8,044 nucleotides of DNA from an uncultured Collinsella sp. Lineage in GTDB: Bacteria > Actinomycetota > Coriobacteriia > Coriobacteriales > Coriobacteriaceae. Made by a program: the position numbers and the translations under genes. The stretch covers positions 1 to 8,044 of the forward strand of contig CABUVC010000072.1 in NCBI GenBank assembly GCA_902494855.1. Reading direction: 5' to 3'. Numbering within the stretch: the stretch's first letter is position 1; every line of letters starts with the position of its first letter. This document shows positions 5,665 through 8,044 of the stretch, piece by piece. The notes beneath the pieces are model-generated. The model had not been told where the DNA came from. It saw nothing but the letters and a program-made list of their open reading frames with translations, and did no database searches.

Positions 5665-6669
5665 ATGAAAATCAATCACGCGATTCTGCATATCCTGGAC
5701 TTTGACTCTGCCGTCAACGTTATGAGCCAGCGCGAGCTCGATATCGAGAGCCGCACCGTGCGTAATTTCGTAACCACGCACCTGCGGCGCGCTCGTACCT
5801 CGGCCGACAACAAACGCGCCACGTTTGCCGAGAACTCTGCGTTTGGTGGTGAGCTCAAGGGCTATTTCTTTGGCGAGCGCGAGTTCGTGGACCTGTCGCA
5901 GCAGATTGCGGAGTTTATCTCCTCCGAGCTCACCAAAGCCGAGAAAGCCGAGTCCACCGACGTGCTCGTGGCTGATTTTGACGACGATGAGGATGCCCGC
6001 TGGTTTGCCGTGATGCTGCTGGGCTCCAAGCAGGCTTTTATGCACGAAGTGGGCCGCGAAGAGGGGGAGGTGCGCAACGACATCGCGCGCCACTACGCCA
6101 TTCTGCCGAACCCCTCGCAAAAGGTGCCGAGCTATGCAATCGTGCGTGCAAGCACCATGGAGATCGGCTATGTGGATAAGAAGCGCAAGATTGCCGGCGA
6201 GGATCGCATGCTCATTCCCGATGGCCTGCTGCAGTGCGACGCGGGGGTATCGGGCAAGGAGGTCATCGACACCGTGACGCGTGTGGTCGAGGAAGTCGCC
6301 GAGGAGCACGGTGCCAACACGGCTGTAGCACTCGCCAAGGTTAAGGCTGCTGTTGCCGAGAAAGTTGAGGATGACGAGGAACTGCCCCCTTGGAATATCG
6401 TCGATGAGGTCTTTGAGGACGAGCCGGTTATCAAGGAGAGCGTGCGCGCGGCACTGACTGAGGAGAAGGTGCCTGAGCGTGTGCCCGTGGAGCGCAAGCA
6501 GGTCGAACGCGCGGCGGTGCGCAACCACAAGATCCGTACCGACACGGGCATCGAGATCAGCTTCCCGGCCGAGATGGGTTCGAACTCTGAGTACATCGAG
6601 TTTGTCAACGAGCCCAACGGCCTCATCTCCATCGAGCTCAAGAACATCGGAAGTATTGAGAATCGATAA
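5665..6669 (+). CDS. 37-kDa nucleoid-associated protein (YejK/NdpA-like)
   Basis: The 334-residue product matches the NA37/YejK family, which associates with the nucleoid in gamma-proteobacteria; the molecular role is poorly defined. Family-like features are the N-terminal KINHAILHILDF, the FVTTHLRRA helix (residues 35-43), FSGELK-like FGGELKGYFFG (60-70), the central LVADFDDDEDARWFAVMLLG strand pair, and a LPNPSQKVPSYAIV segment (147-160). A charged, mostly acidic stretch (about 205-285) leads to a C-terminal beta region ending in NGLISIELKNIG. Two ATGs are possible. The one at 5656 adds only MPY and touches ACGGA; the one at 5665 has ACGGA at a good 9-base spacing and gives the usual family N-terminus, so I prefer it. 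The gene has its own promoter-like -10 and a strong terminator. The family assignment is from recalled motifs; function in this organism is unknown. Confidence 0.85.
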   Translation: MKINHAILHILDFDSAVNVMSQRELDIESRTVRNFVTTHLRRARTSADNKRATFAENSAFGGELKGYFFGEREFVDLSQQIAEFISSELTKAEKAESTDVLVADFDDDEDARWFAVMLLGSKQAFMHEVGREEGEVRNDIARHYAILPNPSQKVPSYAIVRASTMEIGYVDKKRKIAGEDRMLIPDGLLQCDAGVSGKEVIDTVTRVVEEVAEEHGANTAVALAKVKAAVAEKVEDDEELPPWNIVDEVFEDEPVIKESVRAALTEEKVPERVPVERKQVERAAVRNHKIRTDTGIEISFPAEMGSNSEYIEFVNEPNGLISIELKNIGSIENR

Positions 6670-6684
6670 ACTGCTCTTGGACGT

Positions 6685-6729
6685 TGCAAAAAACAAAGGC
6701 CGAAGCCTTTTGGGACTTCGGCCTTTTTT
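6685..6729. terminator. Bidirectional terminator between convergent genes
   Basis: An 11-bp stem (6695-6705 with 6716-6726) has T residues to 6729 on the + strand and an A-run (6688-6693) upstream, which reads as a T-run on the - strand. It starts soon after the nucleoid-protein stop at 6669 and can end transcription from both directions, as expected between converging genes. Confidence 0.88.
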
Positions 6730-6780
6730 GTTTTCGGCTTGGTTGCTGACATTGCGCCGCAGGTTGGGCATACGTCAGCG

Positions 6781-6804
6781 AAAACGCGGTTTGTCAAACC
6801 GCGT
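6781..6804 (-). terminator. Terminator of the dapB-dapH unit
   Basis: A perfect 9-bp stem (6784-6792 with 6796-6804) with a 3-base loop lies 5 bases after the dapH stop in the - direction. On the - strand it is followed by TTTT. The short T-tract suggests moderate strength, with the bidirectional hairpin at 6685-6729 as a second stop. Confidence 0.75.
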
Positions 6805-6809
6805 AACTA

Positions 6810-7529
6810 TTAAAGTTGACGTAAGCCCTCTTCCAGGCCGGTCTTGCTGTCGGTCTTCTCGTCGCGCATCTTGATGGCGCGGGCGGGGACACCGGCCACG
6901 ACGGCGCCGGCGGGGACGTCCTCGACGCACACGGCGCCGGCGGCAACTACAGCACCCTTGCCCACGTGCACGCCTTCCAGGACCACGGCATTGGCGCCGA
7001 TCATGACATCGTCCTCGATGATGACGGGCGTGGCGCTGGCGGGCTCCACAACGCCTGCCAGCACGGTGCCGGCGCCGATGTGGCAGTTCTTGCCCACGGT
7101 GGCGCGACCGCCCAGCACGGCGCCCATATCGATCATGGAACCCTCGCCGATAACGGAGCCGATGTTGATGATGGCGCCCATCATGATGACGGCACGGTCG
7201 CCAATCTCGACGCGGTCGCGGATGATCGCGCCCGGCTCGATGCGGGCGTTGATGCCCTTAAGGTCGAGCATGGGGACGGCGGAGTTGCGGCAGTCATTCT
7301 CGACGTCGTAGTAATCGATGGAATCGGCGTTGGCGTCCAGGATGGCTTTGAGCTCGTCCCAGTCGCCAAAGACGGTCTTGCCGCGACGGCCGCCGTAGAC
7401 ATGTGCGTCGCCCCAGGCAACCTTCATGCCGGGTTTCTCGCGCACATACAGCTTGACAGGCGTCTTTTTAGGCGCGGTGGCGATGTAATTGATAATCTCC
7501 TGGGCATCCATCTCGGCTGCGTTGCTCAT
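6810..7529 (-). CDS. dapH: 2,3,4,5-tetrahydropyridine-2,6-dicarboxylate N-acetyltransferase
   Basis: DapH transfers acetyl from acetyl-CoA to tetrahydrodipicolinate, which commits it to the acetylase branch of diaminopimelate and lysine synthesis. The 239-residue length is typical. The N-terminal DapH domain is visible as DAQEIINYIATAPKKTPVKLYV (about residues 8-29). The rest is a left-handed beta-helix of hexapeptide repeats (about 95-220) with many I/V-G-x-G turns, such as IGDRAVIMMGAIINIG and IGAGTVLAGV. The DapH-like N-terminus and the absence of succinylase-type DapD features favour acetyl- over succinyl-transfer. The ATG at 7529 has an AAAGGAG ribosome site about 9 bases upstream; an internal ATG at residue 7 lacks one. 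It follows dapB by 39 bases on the same strand, so the two are probably one transcript. The stop is TAA at 6810-6812. Confidence 0.95.
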   Translation of the reverse strand: MSNAAEMDAQEIINYIATAPKKTPVKLYVREKPGMKVAWGDAHVYGGRRGKTVFGDWDELKAILDANADSIDYYDVENDCRNSAVPMLDLKGINARIEPGAIIRDRVEIGDRAVIMMGAIINIGSVIGEGSMIDMGAVLGGRATVGKNCHIGAGTVLAGVVEPASATPVIIEDDVMIGANAVVLEGVHVGKGAVVAAGAVCVEDVPAGAVVAGVPARAIKMRDEKTDSKTGLEEGLRQL

Positions 7530-7536
7530 TCGCTAT

Positions 7537-7545
7537 CTCTCCTTT
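7537..7545 (-). promoter_or_regulatory. Ribosome binding site of dapH
   Basis: On the - strand the sequence AAAGGAGAG lies a few bases before the dapH ATG at 7529, inside the 39-base gap after dapB. It supports the long start over the internal Met at residue 7. Confidence 0.7.
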
Positions 7546-7568
7546 GGGTGGATTCGGTTGATACCTGG

Positions 7569-8044
7569 TTAGGCAAACATGACCTGGTCGAACGTATAGA
7601 AGCCGGGTTCGCGGGCGACGAGCTTCTGCGCGGCTGCCAGGGCGCCGTTGACAAAGATCTGACGGCTCGTGGCGCGGTGGGTGAGCGTGACCTCCTCGTC
7701 CTGGCCAAAGAAACTCACTTCGTGGACGCCGGCGACAGTGCCACCGCGCAGCGAGTGCATGCCGATCTCCTTGGGATCGCGTGCTCCGCACATGCCCTCG
7801 CGGCCATAGACGGGGTGGTAGCCTGCCTCGGGCTCGGCTTCGACGACGGCGTCGAGCAACAACTTGGCAGTGCCGCTGGGGGCGTCGACCTTTTGGTTAT
7901 GGTGCGTCTCGACGATTTCGCAGTCAAAGCCGGGCAGCTCGCGTGTAGCCTGCGCTACCAGATGGCGCAGGGCTGCGATACCGATGGAGTAATTGCCCGA
8001 GTGCATAACGCGGGTGTTCTGGCCCAGCTCACGCAGGCGGTCCA
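7569..8044 (-). CDS. dapB: 4-hydroxy-tetrahydrodipicolinate reductase, 5'-truncated by window edge
   Basis: DapB reduces the DapA product to tetrahydrodipicolinate with NAD(P)H, immediately before the DapH step. About 158 C-terminal residues are visible; the N-terminal Rossmann half and the start codon lie beyond the right edge. The frame stays open past the internal Met at 8006, and the upstream residues DRLRELGQNTRV fit the family, so that Met is not the start. The catalytic motif is present as ETHHNQKVDAPSGTA, with His codons at 7899-7904 and the Lys at 7890-7892, corresponding to the E. coli HHxxKxDxPSGT region. The C-terminal HRATSRQIFVNGALAA matches the conserved tetramer-forming segment. 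The stop is TAA at 7569-7571. dapH follows 39 bases later, and dapA would be expected upstream, outside the window. Confidence 0.95.
   Translation of the reverse strand, partial: DRLRELGQNTRVMHSGNYSIGIAALRHLVAQATRELPGFDCEIVETHHNQKVDAPSGTAKLLLDAVVEAEPEAGYHPVYGREGMCGARDPKEIGMHSLRGGTVAGVHEVSFFGQDEEVTLTHRATSRQIFVNGALAAAQKLVAREPGFYTFDQVMFA

Noticed and set aside
5620..6771. 383-codon open frame on the - strand opposite the nucleoid-protein gene
   Set aside because: It runs through the bidirectional terminator and has low-complexity L/H/D/R composition and no family motif. The + strand frame has conserved motifs.
6168..6797. - strand frame opening with a CPTCG motif like a zinc ribbon
   Set aside because: Its start lies inside the dapH terminator and only one CxxC pair is present. 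The rest is Ser/Thr-rich shadow of the nucleoid-protein gene.
1..8044. CRISPR arrays, tRNA or rRNA genes, insertion sequences and prophage genes
   Set aside because: No regularly spaced repeats, no cloverleaf or rRNA-like sequence and no transposase or integrase motif were seen on either strand.

Overview
The window is a stretch of bacterial chromosome with high GC, dense coding and strong G/C bias at third codon positions. It carries seven protein-coding genes, of which the first and last run off the edges. The gene set (glutamine-dependent NAD synthase, fermentative L-lactate dehydrogenase, acetylase-type lysine/diaminopimelate genes) and the protein style suggest an anaerobic, high-GC Gram-positive gut bacterium. 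A member of the Coriobacteriia such as Collinsella is my best guess. This is inference from recollection of the families; no marker gene fixes the taxonomy.

Layout, left to right. 2-1828 (+) is the 3' part of nadE, starting at its catalytic Glu codon. 1947-3110 (+) is a class I/II PLP aminotransferase. 3312-4262 (+) is L-lactate dehydrogenase. 4393-5553 (+) is an uncharacterised alpha/beta-hydrolase-like protein of the DUF2974 type. 5665-6669 (+) is a 37-kDa nucleoid-associated protein (YejK/NdpA type). On the opposite strand, dapB (8044-7569, partial) is followed by dapH (7529-6810); they read toward the nucleoid-protein gene and converge on it. A two-hairpin terminator region (6685-6804) separates the two converging units.

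The five + strand genes look like separate transcription units rather than one operon. Strong hairpins lie in the gaps before the aminotransferase, ldh and hydrolase genes, and -10-like hexamers precede several genes. dapB and dapH are 39 bases apart and almost certainly co-transcribed; they catalyse successive steps of diaminopimelate synthesis for cell wall and lysine. The aminotransferase could supply the N-acetyl-diaminopimelate transamination that follows DapH, but the sequence does not prove this. NadE and LDH are linked only loosely, through NAD(H).

Most of the window is ordinary housekeeping sequence and I see no convincing new multi-gene system. The points most worth a second look are: an inverted pair of REP-like repeats that tightly brackets the DUF2974 gene; two leader hairpins placed almost identically 25-26 bases before start codons; an unusually AT-rich, dyad-rich region upstream of ldh; and a G8 tract upstream of the hydrolase gene.
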